A stretch of DNA of 64,000 bases, taken from assembly GCA_035610365.1 (NCBI GenBank), contig CM069432.1:22196354-22260353 (forward strand), written 5' to 3'. The notes beneath the pieces were generated by a model. It had not been told where the DNA came from and made no database searches. It saw nothing but the letters and a program-made list of their open reading frames with translations. Positions 47,849 through 60,000 of this stretch are shown here, piece by piece. This stretch comes from Aquatica leii (taxonomy: Eukaryota > Arthropoda > Insecta > Coleoptera > Lampyridae). Positions within the stretch are counted from its first letter, which is position 1; each line of letters starts with the position of its first letter. Position numbers and translations under genes: made by a program.

Positions 47849-49393
47849 TTAGTTTAAAGAAGAATTAGTGCAATTTGAACAATTTGGTTTGATAACATCT
47901 GGTTTACCACAACCATAACAGTGACGAGTTTGAGGTTCAGGGCATTTAGGAGAAACATGACCTGGTTTTCGACAATTCCAACAAGTGACTGAAGAAGGAG
48001 TGGAAGTAACTTTAGTTTTGTTTGATGGTTTCGAAGTAAATTTTGGTTTTGAGTCAGTTGAACTAGCAGTGACATTTGAGGTAACGGACTTAATATCCTT
48101 TCCTTTGGGAGTAGACACTACAGAAGCAGCAGAAAGTTTAGGAGTAGCAGAATTGCGTTTATAAGAATGAGTAGATACACTAGTATCAGTATCAGAAGAA
48201 GACGCAATACTTAAATAAGCGAGACTTGGTTCAAGTAAATGAGAGGATTTTCTGGAAGGTGGTGGTTTAAAGGTTTCTACAAAATATTGGTTCTGTTCAA
48301 TTTGTTTGCCTAAGGCAGAGAGTTGAGCGATAGTAGAGATCGGTGTCAAAGTTAAAGCATTCTGGTAGAAAGGAGTTAAATTACGACGAATGTAGTATAA
48401 CTGTTTGGTTTCAGATAAAGGAGTAGTTAAACGTTGAAAGAGATTATACATTACCGCAAGATAAGAACTCATATTTTCAGAAGGACCCATAGTTCGACTT
48501 TTAATTTCATCAAGCAATCTTTCGTCATAGTCAATAGGCAAGAATTCGGTTTTGAGCATAGATACAACTTCATCCCATTTAGTTAACATGAATTTCCGAG
48601 AACGGTATAGTAATAAGGCACGTCCAGTTAATAATTCGGGAACATGAGAAAATAGCATCTGTTTAGAGATACCCCGTGAGCAAGCCAATTCGTCTAAGCG
48701 AGTAAGAAAATCTAGTAGAGATACTTTTCCATCACCAGAGAAGGTTAAGCCAAGTTTAGAAATATCGAGACGTTTCTCAAAAGAACGTGGTTCAGAAAGT
48801 GGAACTACTCTAGGTAAAGGTTCACTTAAATCAAGTTCATCCTCACTAGAAGAAAGTAAAGGAGGAGTAGAAGGATTAGAATCGTGGTCAGTTGATTCAG
48901 CTACATTTGGTTCAGTAGAAATAGTAGGTTTAGGACTAGTTGAAGGTAATTTATGAAATTCTGAAAAGGTAACACGATTAAGCTTTTTGAGTTTTTGTTG
49001 CAAATTAGATTTTAAAGTAGCAATAGTTACAATTAATGTGTTTCGTTGACCTATCTCGATAGTATCGGTAGAATTCATCAAAGTACATCTGCGTTCGATA
49101 TGAGGGACTAAGCTATTTACACGTAAAAAGTCTCTTGATTTAGGGTCATTTATAACGATGTCAGTTAAAGATTTGATTTCTTCTATAGATTGAGTAATTA
49201 TAGTAAAGTCATCCGCAAAAGGAATAGTATGAGCAACGGGAGTTAAAGATTCCTCTAGTTCAAGTAAAACGGCAGTACGAGCAAACTTCCTTAAGTTACT
49301 AACAGTAGTAGTAATTTCAATACCTCTTGAAATAATTTCATATTCGAGTTCACTTTTGTGTAAGCGATTGACATCTAATTTAAATGAAAACAT
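47849..49393 (-). CDS. gag: Gag polyprotein of the complete gypsy element
   Basis: 514 residues from ATG at 49393. The frame is open farther upstream, but only through PBS/LTR sequence, so this ATG (MFSFKLDVNRLHKSELEYEI) is the likely start. A SAP-like helix pair lies at the N-terminus, a Ser/Pro-rich linker around 150-200, and the capsid core (SLLDFLTRLDELACSRG, LLLYRSRKFMLTKWDEVV, EFLPIDYDERLLDEIKSRT) in the middle. Near the end is a CCHC knuckle CWNCRKPGHVSPKC, then CYGCGKPDVIKPNC, where Val replaces the His. Gag would assemble the particle and bind RNA. The ORF ends NSSLN-TAA, with the slippery heptamer overlapping the last codons. Confidence 0.9.
   Translation of the reverse strand: MFSFKLDVNRLHKSELEYEIISRGIEITTTVSNLRKFARTAVLLELEESLTPVAHTIPFADDFTIITQSIEEIKSLTDIVINDPKSRDFLRVNSLVPHIERRCTLMNSTDTIEIGQRNTLIVTIATLKSNLQQKLKKLNRVTFSEFHKLPSTSPKPTISTEPNVAESTDHDSNPSTPPLLSSSEDELDLSEPLPRVVPLSEPRSFEKRLDISKLGLTFSGDGKVSLLDFLTRLDELACSRGISKQMLFSHVPELLTGRALLLYRSRKFMLTKWDEVVSMLKTEFLPIDYDERLLDEIKSRTMGPSENMSSYLAVMYNLFQRLTTPLSETKQLYYIRRNLTPFYQNALTLTPISTIAQLSALGKQIEQNQYFVETFKPPPSRKSSHLLEPSLAYLSIASSSDTDTSVSTHSYKRNSATPKLSAASVVSTPKGKDIKSVTSNVTASSTDSKPKFTSKPSNKTKVTSTPSSVTCWNCRKPGHVSPKCPEPQTRHCYGCGKPDVIKPNCSNCTNSSLN
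47852..47858 (-). promoter_or_regulatory. Candidate -1 ribosomal frameshift site (TTTAAAC)
   Basis: Gag ends TCT TCT TTA AAC TAA. T-TTA-AAC is a canonical X-XXY-YYZ slippery heptamer, and a -1 shift gives TTT AAA C, entering the pol frame, which is open from here (…KLISECSDRVEPSS). The stop directly after the heptamer fits a frameshift signal. A downstream stem or pseudoknot was not evaluated. Confidence 0.75.
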
Positions 49394-49453
49394 GGTTAAT
49401 GAACAGTAAGTAGTCAAAGCAAATAAGTAAAAATAAGTGAACGAGAATAGAAG

Positions 49454-49473
49454 GCCCCACACTTGGGCAGCCA
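49454..49473 (-). other. Primer-binding site, degenerate tRNA-Lys type
   Basis: Nine bases after the LTR end the minus strand reads TGGCTGCCCAAGTGTGGGGC. This resembles TGGCGCCCAACGTGGGGC (tRNA-Lys type, seen at 19611) with small insertions, so either a variant primer is used or the match has drifted. Confidence 0.55.
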
Positions 49474-49482
49474 AAGAAATTA

Positions 49483-51051
49483 TGTTACGGTAAGATTCGA
49501 TTAGCAACACAATTTACAAAAATGCAATGGCCTCGGTGGCTCGGTCTTAGTAGGCACAATAGGGTGGGTAAGTTAAGAAGAGTAAAAGTAGAATACTTAT
49601 GAATAGTAAGGAGCAGAAAAAGAGAATTAGAATTAGGGCGCCACGTAAGTTCTTGAAAAGATAGGGCTGATAACCAGAACTCCGAAGGGATTAGCAGCTG
49701 AAATAAGAGTGAGCGGCGAAATAAATACGCTAAGAATAGGTTTCACTGGGTTGTATTGAAACAAACAAAAGAAATTATTACATAAATGTACCCGTAGGGG
49801 CGTATTGTACTACAAGGGACTTAAATGTCGGATTATTTACAAAAAATTATATCCAATTTACCTTTAGATAACAAAAAAAAAATTAGTGAAGCTAAATTAC
49901 GTTGATAAATGAATTTGAAAGCAATTTCAGGATACGAGTGACACAAGCAAGTAATTAATTAATCAGTAACACTTACCTTGAGTTAACTTCGGTATGACTT
50001 CTTTGATCAAAGAGCATTCCGAGGTATCGTATCTAAATAAAAGGAATTATACAAAATGGAAAAAAAATGGTTTGAATCGAACATAAAATAGTAATTAATC
50101 ACTCGCAGTAAGAGCAATCGAATGCTGAAAGAAAATAATAATTTGAATTTAAGTGAGAAAAAAATAGTTAAGGTAAATAAGATTACAAAATTATTAACAG
50201 TTAGAAACTTAGAATTAAAAAAAAAGATTAAAAAAAAATTGAATAAGTAAGTGAATTCTAAAATTTATGTCAAATGATAAACAAAACAATATTTAAGTTG
50301 AAATTTAAGTAATTAACAGTTATGACGTAAACAGATCGATGACGTAATCGTATAAATTAAAAGTTAGTGAAACTGGTAAGCAAAGGTTGATTTAACTTAT
50401 CGTTAACTTGAAGCCGGACTGCAGTTTCTTTCGCTACGGCGTTGACCAGAAGGAATGGGGTAACACTTCACGATGACGGCGAGATGCACCAAATGTTCAA
50501 CAATAATTTATTTAAGAATATCGAAGACGGAGATGACGATGTGGAAAACGTAAAAGTAAAACAGTAAAATTCTTGAAATAATGTTCAAGCGTCGGAGATA
50601 ATTAGTAATTAACACTTTAACACTGTACTTGAATGCCTTTACATCCGTAAATAGTTACGTATAATGATTATTGGAGACAAGCAGATGATCCCAATTAATC
50701 ACTTATTTGTCGATGACCCGTTATATCCGGCGTAATTACCGATTTTTAGAAATTTAGATCAAACGACTGGCAATCAAGAACTTAAAAACAGTGAATCACA
50801 GAAGAAATCTCGGCTCGAATGATGAAAAACGTCTGACCGCAAACGAAAAAGGTACAGTAATGCAAATTCCTTATGCAGGTTTAGAAAATCTGTAACGAAT
50901 TTACGGCGACTTGCAAGGGTAGAGGGTGGATTATTAAATGTTTACAGATGTGAAATATTATGTCATCCGACCGTGAAGTTTCGAAGTTAAAATTCTTTTA
51001 AAGTGAATAAAATACAGATTTAAAAGTAATTAAATTACGCGGAGCGTAACA
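49483..51051 (-). repeat. 5' LTR (1569 bp)
   Basis: On the minus strand it starts TGTTACGCTCCGCGTAATTT and ends CTTACCGTAACA. It is almost identical to the other LTR from about position 190 inward, but with many differences in the last part (plus-strand 49483-49680). Confidence 0.95.
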
Positions 51052-54000
51052 AACTACTCGCGATGGCATAAAAAAAATTGTTGGCTTTATCGCCAAAGTA
51101 CACACACACACACATACGCCTATAACTAAGATGGTCAATATGCTTTGAAATCAAACACGGAACTTGAAGCTAAAGATCGAACTACTCGCGATAGCATAAA
51201 AAAAATTGTTGGCTTTATCGCCAAAGTACACACACACACACATACGCCTATAACTAAGATAGTCAACATGCTTTGAAATCAAACACGGAACTTAAAGGTA
51301 AAGATCGAACTACTCGCGATGGCATAAAAAAAATTGTTGGCTTTATCGCCAAAGTACACACACACACACATACGCCTATAACTAAGATGGTCAACATGCT
51401 TTGAAATCAAACACGGAACTTGAAGCTAAAGATCGAACTACTCGCGATGGCATAAAAATTGTTGGCTTTATCGCCAAAGTACACACACACACACATACGC
51501 CTATAACTAAGATAGTCAACATGCTTTGAAATCAAACACGGAACTTGAAGCTAAAGATCGAACTACTCGCGATGGCATAAAAAAAATTGTTGGCTTTATC
51601 GCCAAAGTACACACACACACACATACGCCTATAACTAAGATGGTCAACATGCTTTGAAATCAAACACGGAACTTGAAGCTAAAGATCGAACTACTCGCGA
51701 TAGCATAAAAAAAATTGTTGGCTTTATCGCCAAAGTACACACACACACACATACGCCTATAACTAAGATAGTCAACATGCTTTGAAATCAAACACGGAAC
51801 TTAAAGCTAAAGATCGAACTACTCGCGATGGCATAAAAAAATTGTTGGCTTTATGGCCAAAGTACACACACACACACATACGCCTATAACTAAGATGGTC
51901 AACATGCTTTGAAATCAAACACGGAACTTGAAGCTAAAGATCGAACTACTCGCGATGGCATAAAAATTGTTGGCTTTATCGCCAAAGTACACACACACAC
52001 ACATACGCCTATAACTAAGATAGTCAACATGCTTTGAAATCAAACACGGAACTTGAAGCTAAAGATCGAACTACTCGCGATGGCATAAAAATTGTTGGCT
52101 TTATCGCCAAAGTACACACAGACACACATACGGCTATAACTAAGATGCTCAACATGCTTTGAAATCAAACACGGAACTTTAAGCTAAAGATGGAACTACT
52201 CGCGATGGCATAAAAATTGTTGGCTTTATCGCCAAAGTACACACACACACACATACGCCTATAACTAAGATAGTCAACATGCTTTGAAATCAAACACGGA
52301 ACTTGAAGCTAAAGATCGAACTACTCGCGATGGCATAAAAATTGTTGGCTTTATCGCCAAAGTACACACACACACACATACGCCTATAACTAAGATAGTC
52401 AACATGCTTTGAAATCAAACACGGAACTTAAAGCTAAAGATCGAACTACTCGCGATGGCATAAAAAAAATTGTTGGCTTTATCGCCAAAGTACACACACA
52501 CACACATACGCCTATAACTAAGATGGTCAACATGCTTTGAAATCAAACACGGAACTTGAAGCTAAAGATCGAACTACTCGCGATGGCATAAAAAAAATTG
52601 TTGGCTTTATCGCCAAAGTACACACACACACACATACGCCTATAACTAAGATAGTCAACATGCTTTGAAATCAAACACGGAACTTGAAGCTAAAGATCGA
52701 ACTACTCGCGATGGCATAAAAATTGTTGGCTTTATCGCCAAAGTACACACACACACACATACGCCTATAACTAAGATGGTCAACATGCTTTGAAATCAAA
52801 CACGGAACTTGAAGCTAAAGATCGAACTACTCGCGATGGCATAAAAAATTGTTGGCTTTATCGCCAAAGGACACACACACACACATACGCCTATAACTAA
52901 GATAGTCAACATGGTTTGAAATCAAACACGGAACTTGAAGCTAAAGAGCGGACTACTCCCGATGGCATAACAAAATTGTTGGCTTTATCGCCAAACTACA
53001 CACACACACACATACGCCTATAACTAAGATACCCAACATGCTTTGAAATCAAACACGGAACTTAAAGCTAAAGATCGAACTACTCGCGATGGCATAAAAA
53101 ATTGTTGGCTTTATCGCCAAAGTACACACACACACACATACGCCTATAACTAAGATGGTCAACATGCTTTGAAATCAAACACGGAACTTGAAGCTAAAGA
53201 TCGAACTACTCGCGATGGCATAAAAAATTGTTGGCTTTATCGCCAAAGTACACACACACACACATACGCCTATAACTAAGATGGTCAACATGCTTTGAAA
53301 TCAAACACGGAACTTGAAGCTAAAGATCGAACTACTCGCGATGGCATAAAAAAATTGTTGGCTTTATCGCCAAAGTACACACACACACACATACGCCTAT
53401 AACTAAGATAGTCAACATGCTTTGAAATCAAACACGGAACTTGAAGCTAAAGATCGAACTACTCGCGATGGCATAAAAAAATTGTTGGCTTTATCGCCAA
53501 AGTACACACACACACACATACGCCTATAACTAAGATAGTCAACATGCTTTGAAATCAAACACGGAACTTAAAGCTAAAGATCGAACTACTCGCGATGGCA
53601 TAAAAATTGTTGGCTTTATCGCCAAAGTACACACACACACACATACGCCTATAACTAAGATGGTCAACATGCTTTGAAATCAAACACGGAACTTGAAGCT
53701 AAAGATCGAACTACTCGCGATGGCATAAAAATTGTTGGCTTTATCGCCAAAGTACACACACACACACATACGCCTATAACTAAGATAGTCAACATGCTTT
53801 GAAATCAAACACGGAACTTGAAGCTAAAGATCGAACTACTCGCGATGGCATAAAAAAATTGTTGGCTTTATCGCCAAAGTACACACACACACACATACGC
53901 CTATAACTAAGATGGTCAACATGCTTTGAAATCAAACACGGAACTTGAAGCTAAAGATCGAACTACTCGCGATGGCATAAAAATTGTTGGCTTTATCGCC

Positions 54001-57000
54001 AAAGTACACACACACACACATACGCCTATAACTAAGATAGTCAACATGCTTTGAAATCAAACACGGAACTTGAAGCTAAAGATCGAACTACTCGCGATGG
54101 CATAAAAATTGTTGGCTTTATCGCCAAAGTACACACACACACACATACGCCTATAACTAAGATGGTCAACATGCTTTGAAATCAAACACGGAACTTGAAG
54201 CTAAAGATCGAACTACTCGCGATGGCATAAAAAAAAATTGTTGGCTTTATCGCCAAAGTACACACACACACACATACGCCTATAACTAAGATGGTCAACA
54301 TGCTTTGAAATCAAACACGGAACTTGAAGCTAAAGATCGAACTACTCGCGATGGCATAAAAATTGTTGGCTTTATCGCCAAAGTCCACACACACACACAT
54401 ACGCCTATAACTAAGATAGTCAACATGCTTTGAAATCAAACACGCAACTTGAAGCTAAAGATCGAACTACTCGCGATGGCATAAAAAAATTGTTGGCTTT
54501 ATCGCCAAAGTACACACACACACACATACGCCTATAACTAAGATGGTCAACATGCTTTGAAATCAAACACGGAACTTGAAGCTAAAGATCGAACTACTCG
54601 CGATGGCATAAAATTGTTGGCTTTATCGCCAAAGTACACACACACACACATACGCCTATAACTAAGATGGTCAACATGCTTTGAAATCAAACACGGAACT
54701 TGAAGCTAAAGATCGAACTACTCGCGATGGCATAAAAAAATTGTTGGCTTTATCGCCAAAGTACACACACACACACATACGCCTATAACTAAGATAGTCA
54801 ACATGCTTTGAAATCAAACACGGAACTTGAAGTTAAAGATCGAACTACTCGCGATGGCATAAAAAAATTGTTGGCTTTATCGCCAAAGTACACACACACA
54901 CACATACGCCTATAACTAAGATGGTCAACATGCTTTGAAATCAAACACGGAACTTCAACCTAAAGATCGAACTACTCGCGATGGCATAAAAATTGTTGGC
55001 TTTATCGCCAAAGTACACACACACACACATACGCCTATAACTAAGATAGTCAACATGCTTTGAAATCAAACACGGAACTTGAAGCTAAAGATCGAACTAC
55101 TCGCGTTGGCATAAAAATTGTTGGCTTTATCGCCAAAGTACACACACACACACATACGCCTATAACTAAGATGGTCAACATGCTTTGAAATCAAACACGG
55201 AACTTGAAGCTAAAGATCGAACTACTCGCGATGGCATAAAAATTGTTGGCTTTATCGCCAAAGTACACACACACACACATACGCCTATAACTAAGATAGT
55301 CAACATGCTTTGAAATCAAACACGGAACTTGAAGCTAAAGATCGAACTACTCGCGATGGCATAAAAAAATTGTTGGCTTTATCGCCAAAGTACACACACA
55401 CACACATACGCCTATAACTAAGATGGTCAACATGCTTTGAAATCAAACACGGAACTTGAAGCTAAAGATCGAACTACTCGCGATGGCATAAAAATTGTTG
55501 GCTTTATCGCCAAAGTACACACACACACACATACGCCTATAACTAAGATAGTCAACATGCTTTGAAATCAAACACGGAACTTGAAGCTAAAGATCGAACT
55601 ACTCGCGATGGCATAAAAAAATTGTTGGCTTTATCGCCAAAGTACACACACACACACATACGCCTATAACTAAGATGGTCAACATGCTTTGAAATCAAAC
55701 ACGGAACTTGAAGCTAAAGATCGAACTACTCGCGATGGCATAAAAATTGTTGGCTTTATCGCCAAAGTACACACACACACATACGCCTATAACTAAGATA
55801 GTCAACATGCTTTGAAATCAAACACGGAACTTGAAGCTAAAGATCGAACTACTCGCGATGGCATAAAAATTGTTGGCTTTATCGCCAAAGTACACACACA
55901 CACACATACGCCTATAACTAAGATGGTCAACATGCTTTGAAATCAAACACGGAACTTGAAGCTAAAGATCGAACTACTCGCGATGGCATAAAAAAATTGT
56001 TGGCTTTAACGCCAAAGTACACACACACACACATACGCCTCTAACTAAGATAGTCAACATGCTTTGAAATCAAACACGGAACTTGAAGCTAAAGATCGAA
56101 CTACTCGCGATGGCATAAAAAAATTGTTGGCTTTATCGCCAAAGTACACACACACACACATACGCCTATAACTAAGATGGTCAACATGCTTTGAAATCAA
56201 ACACGGAACTTGAAGCTAAAGATCGAACTACTCGCGATGGCATAAAAAAATTGTTGGCTTTATCGCCAAAGTACACACACACACACATACGCCTATAACT
56301 AAGATAGTCAACATGCTTTGAAATCAAACACGGAACTTGAAGCTAAAGATCGAACTACTCGCGATGGCATAAAAATTGTTGCCTTTATCGCCAAAGTACA
56401 CACACACACACATACGCCTATAACTAAGATGGTCAACATGCTTTGAAATCAAACACGGAACTTGAAGCTAAAGATCGAACTACTCGCGATAGCATAAAAA
56501 ATTGTTGGCTTTATCGCCAAAGTACACACACACACACATACGCCTATAACTAAGATAGTCAACATGCTTTGAAATCAAACACGGAACTTAAAGCTAAAGA
56601 TCGAACTACTCGCGATGGCATAAAAAATTGTTGGCTTTATCGCCAAAGTACACACACACACACATACGCCTATAACTAAGATGGTCAACATGCTTTGAAA
56701 TCAAACACGGAACTTGAAGCTAAAGATCGAACTACTCGCGATGGCATAAAAAATTGTTGGCTTTATCGCCAAAGTACACACACACACATACGCCTATAAC
56801 TAAGATAGTCAACATGCTTTGAAATCAAACACGGAACTTAAAGCTAAAGATCGAACTACTCGCGATGGCATAAAAATTGTTGGCTTTATCGCCAAAGTAC
56901 ACACACACACACATACGCCTATAACTAAGATGGTCAACATGCTTTGAAATCAAACACGGAACTTGAAGCTAAAGATCGAACTACTCGCGATGGCATAAAA

Positions 57001-60000
57001 ATTGTTGGCTTTATCGCCAAAGTACACACACACACACATACGCCTATAACTAAGATAGTCAACATGCTTTGAAATCAAACACGGAACTTGAAGCTAAAGA
57101 TCGAACTACTCGCGATGGCATAAAAAAAATTGTTGGCTTTATCGCCAAAGTACACACACACACACACATACGCCTATAACTAAGATAGTCAACATGCTTT
57201 GAAATCAAACACGGAACTTAAAGCTAAAGATCGAACTACTCGCGATGGCATAAAAAAAATTGTTGGCTTTATCGCCAAAGTACACACACACACACCTACG
57301 GCTATAACTAAGATGGTGAACATGCTTTGAAATCAAACACGGAACTTGAAGGTAAAGATCGAACCACTCGCGGTGGCATAAAAATTGTTGGCTTTATCGC
57401 CAAAGTACACACACACACACATACGCCTATAACTAAGATGGTCAACATGCTTTGAAATCAAACACGGAACTTGAAGCTAAAGATCGAACTACTCGCGATA
57501 GCATAAAAAAAATTGTTGGCTTTATCGCCAAAGTACACACACACACACACATACGCCTATAACTAAGATAGTCAACATGCTTTGAAATCAAACACGGAAC
57601 TTAAAGCTAAAGATCGAACTACTCGCGATGGCATAAAAAAAATTGTTGGCTTTATCGCCAAAGTACACACACACACACATACGCCTATAACTAAGATGGT
57701 CAACATGCTTTGAAATCAAACACGGAACTTGAAGCTAAAGATCGAACTACTCGCGATGGCATAAAAAAAATTGTTGGCTTTATCGCCAAAGTACACACAC
57801 ACACACATACGCCTATAACTAAGATGGTCAACATGCTTTGAAATCAAACACGGAACTTGAAGCTAAAGATCGAACTACTCGCGATGGCATAAAAAAATTG
57901 TTGGCTTTATCGCCAAAGTACACACACACACACATACGCCTATAACTAAGATAGTCAACATGCTTTGAAATCAAACACGGAACTTGAAGCTAAAGATCGA
58001 ACTACTCGCGATGGCATAAAAAAAATTGTTGGCTTTATCGCCAAAGTACACACACACACACACATACGCCTATAACTAAGATGGTCAACATGCTTTGAAA
58101 TCAAACACGGAACTTGAAGCTAAAGATCGAACTACTCGCGATGGCATAAAAAAAATTGTTGGCTTTATCGCCAAAGTACACACACACACACATACGCCTA
58201 TAACTAAGATGGTCAACATGCTTTGAAATCAAACACGGAACTTGAAGCTAAAGATCGAACTACTCGCGATGGCATAAAAAAAATTGTTGGCTTTATCGCC
58301 AAAGTACACACACACACACATACGCCTATAACTAAGATGGTCAACATGCTTTGAAATCAAACACGGAACTTGAAGCTAAAGATCGAACTACTCGCGATGG
58401 CATAAAACTTGTTGGCTTTATCGCCAAAGTACACACACACACACATACGCCTATAACTAAGATAGTCAACATGCTTTGAAATCAAACACGGAACTTAAAG
58501 CTAAAGATCGAACTACTCGCGATGGCATAAAAAAAATTGTTGGCTTTATCGCCAAAGTACACACACACACACACATACGCCTATAACTAAGATGGTCAAC
58601 ATGCTTTGAAATCATACACGGAACTTGAAGCTAAAGATCGAACTACTCGCGATGGCATAAAAATTGTTGGCTTTATCGCCAAAGTACACACACACACACA
58701 TACGCCTATAACTAAGATGGTCAACATGCTTTGAAATCAAACACGGAACTTGAAGCTAAAGATCGAACTACTCGCGATGGCATAAAAATTGTTGGCTTTA
58801 TCGCCAAAGTACACACACACACACATACGCCTATAACTAAGATGGTCAACATGCTTTGAAATCAAACACGGAACTTGAAGCTAAAGATCGAACTACTCGC
58901 GATGGCATAAAAAAAATTGTTGGCTTTATCGCCAAAGTACACACACACACACATACGCCTATAACTAAGATAGTCAACATGCTTTGAAATCAAACACGGA
59001 ACTTAAAGCTAAAGATCGAACTACTCGCGATGGCATAAAAATTGTTGGCTTTATCGCCAAAGTACACACACACACACACATACGCCTATAACTAAGATGG
59101 TCAACATGCTTTGAAATCAAACACGGAACTTGAAGCTAAAGATCGAACTACTCGCGATGGCATAAAAAAAATTGTTGGCTTTATCGCCAAAGTACACACA
59201 CACACACATACGCCTATAACTAAGATGGTCAACATGCTTTGAAATCAAACACGGAACTTGAAGCTAAAGATCGAACTACTCGCCATGGCATAAAAATTGT
59301 TGGCTTTATCGCCAAAGTACACACACACACACATACGCCTATAACTAAGATGGTCAACATGCTTTGAAATCAAACACGGAACTTGAAGCTAAAGATCGAA
59401 CTACTAGCGATCGCATAAAAATTGTTGGCTTTATCGCCAAAGTACACACACACACACATACGCCTATAACTAAGATGGTCAACATGCTTTGAAATCAAAT
59501 ACGGAACTTGAAGCTAAAGATCGAACTACTCGCGATGGCATAAAAAAATTGTTGGCTTTATCGCCAAAGTACACACACACACACATACGCCTATAACTAA
59601 GATGGTCAACATGCTTTGAAATCAAACACGGAACTTGAAGCTAAAGATCGAACTACTCGCGATGGCATAAAAAAAATTGTTGGCTTTATCGCCAAAGTAC
59701 ACACACACACACATACGCCTATAACTAAGATGGTCAACATGCTTTGAAATCAAACACGGAACTTGAAGCTAAAGATCGAACTACTCGCGATAGCATAAAA
59801 AAAATTGTTGGCTTTATCGCCAAAGTACACACGCACACACACATACGCCTATAACTAAGATAGTCAACATGCTTTGAAATCAAACACGGAACTTGAAGCT
59901 AAAGATCGAACTACTCGCGATGGCATAAAAAAAATTGTTGGCTTTATCGCCAAAGTACACACACACACACATACGCCTATAACTAAGATGGTCAACATGC

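Larger units (their letters stand above)
42636..51051 (-). mobile_element. Complete Ty3/gypsy retrotransposon inserted in the satellite
   Basis: 8416 bp, bounded by LTRs 42636-44203 and 49483-51051. It is flanked by a 4-bp duplication aact (42632-42635, 51052-51055) that falls inside one satellite unit (…gatcgaact / aactactcgcg…). On the minus strand the order is 5' LTR, PBS, gag, pol (protease, RT, RNase H, integrase), polypurine tract, 3' LTR. There is no env. Both ORFs are open and the LTRs are nearly identical over most of their length, so the insertion is young and the copy may be competent. The 310 bp between pol and the 3' LTR hold no ORF. Confidence 0.96.

Noticed and set aside
42636-51051. 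1.57-kb duplication at 42.6 and 49.5 kb as a segmental duplication
   Set aside because: They are the two LTRs of one element: TG...CA ends, flanking 4-bp duplication, PBS and gag-pol between them.
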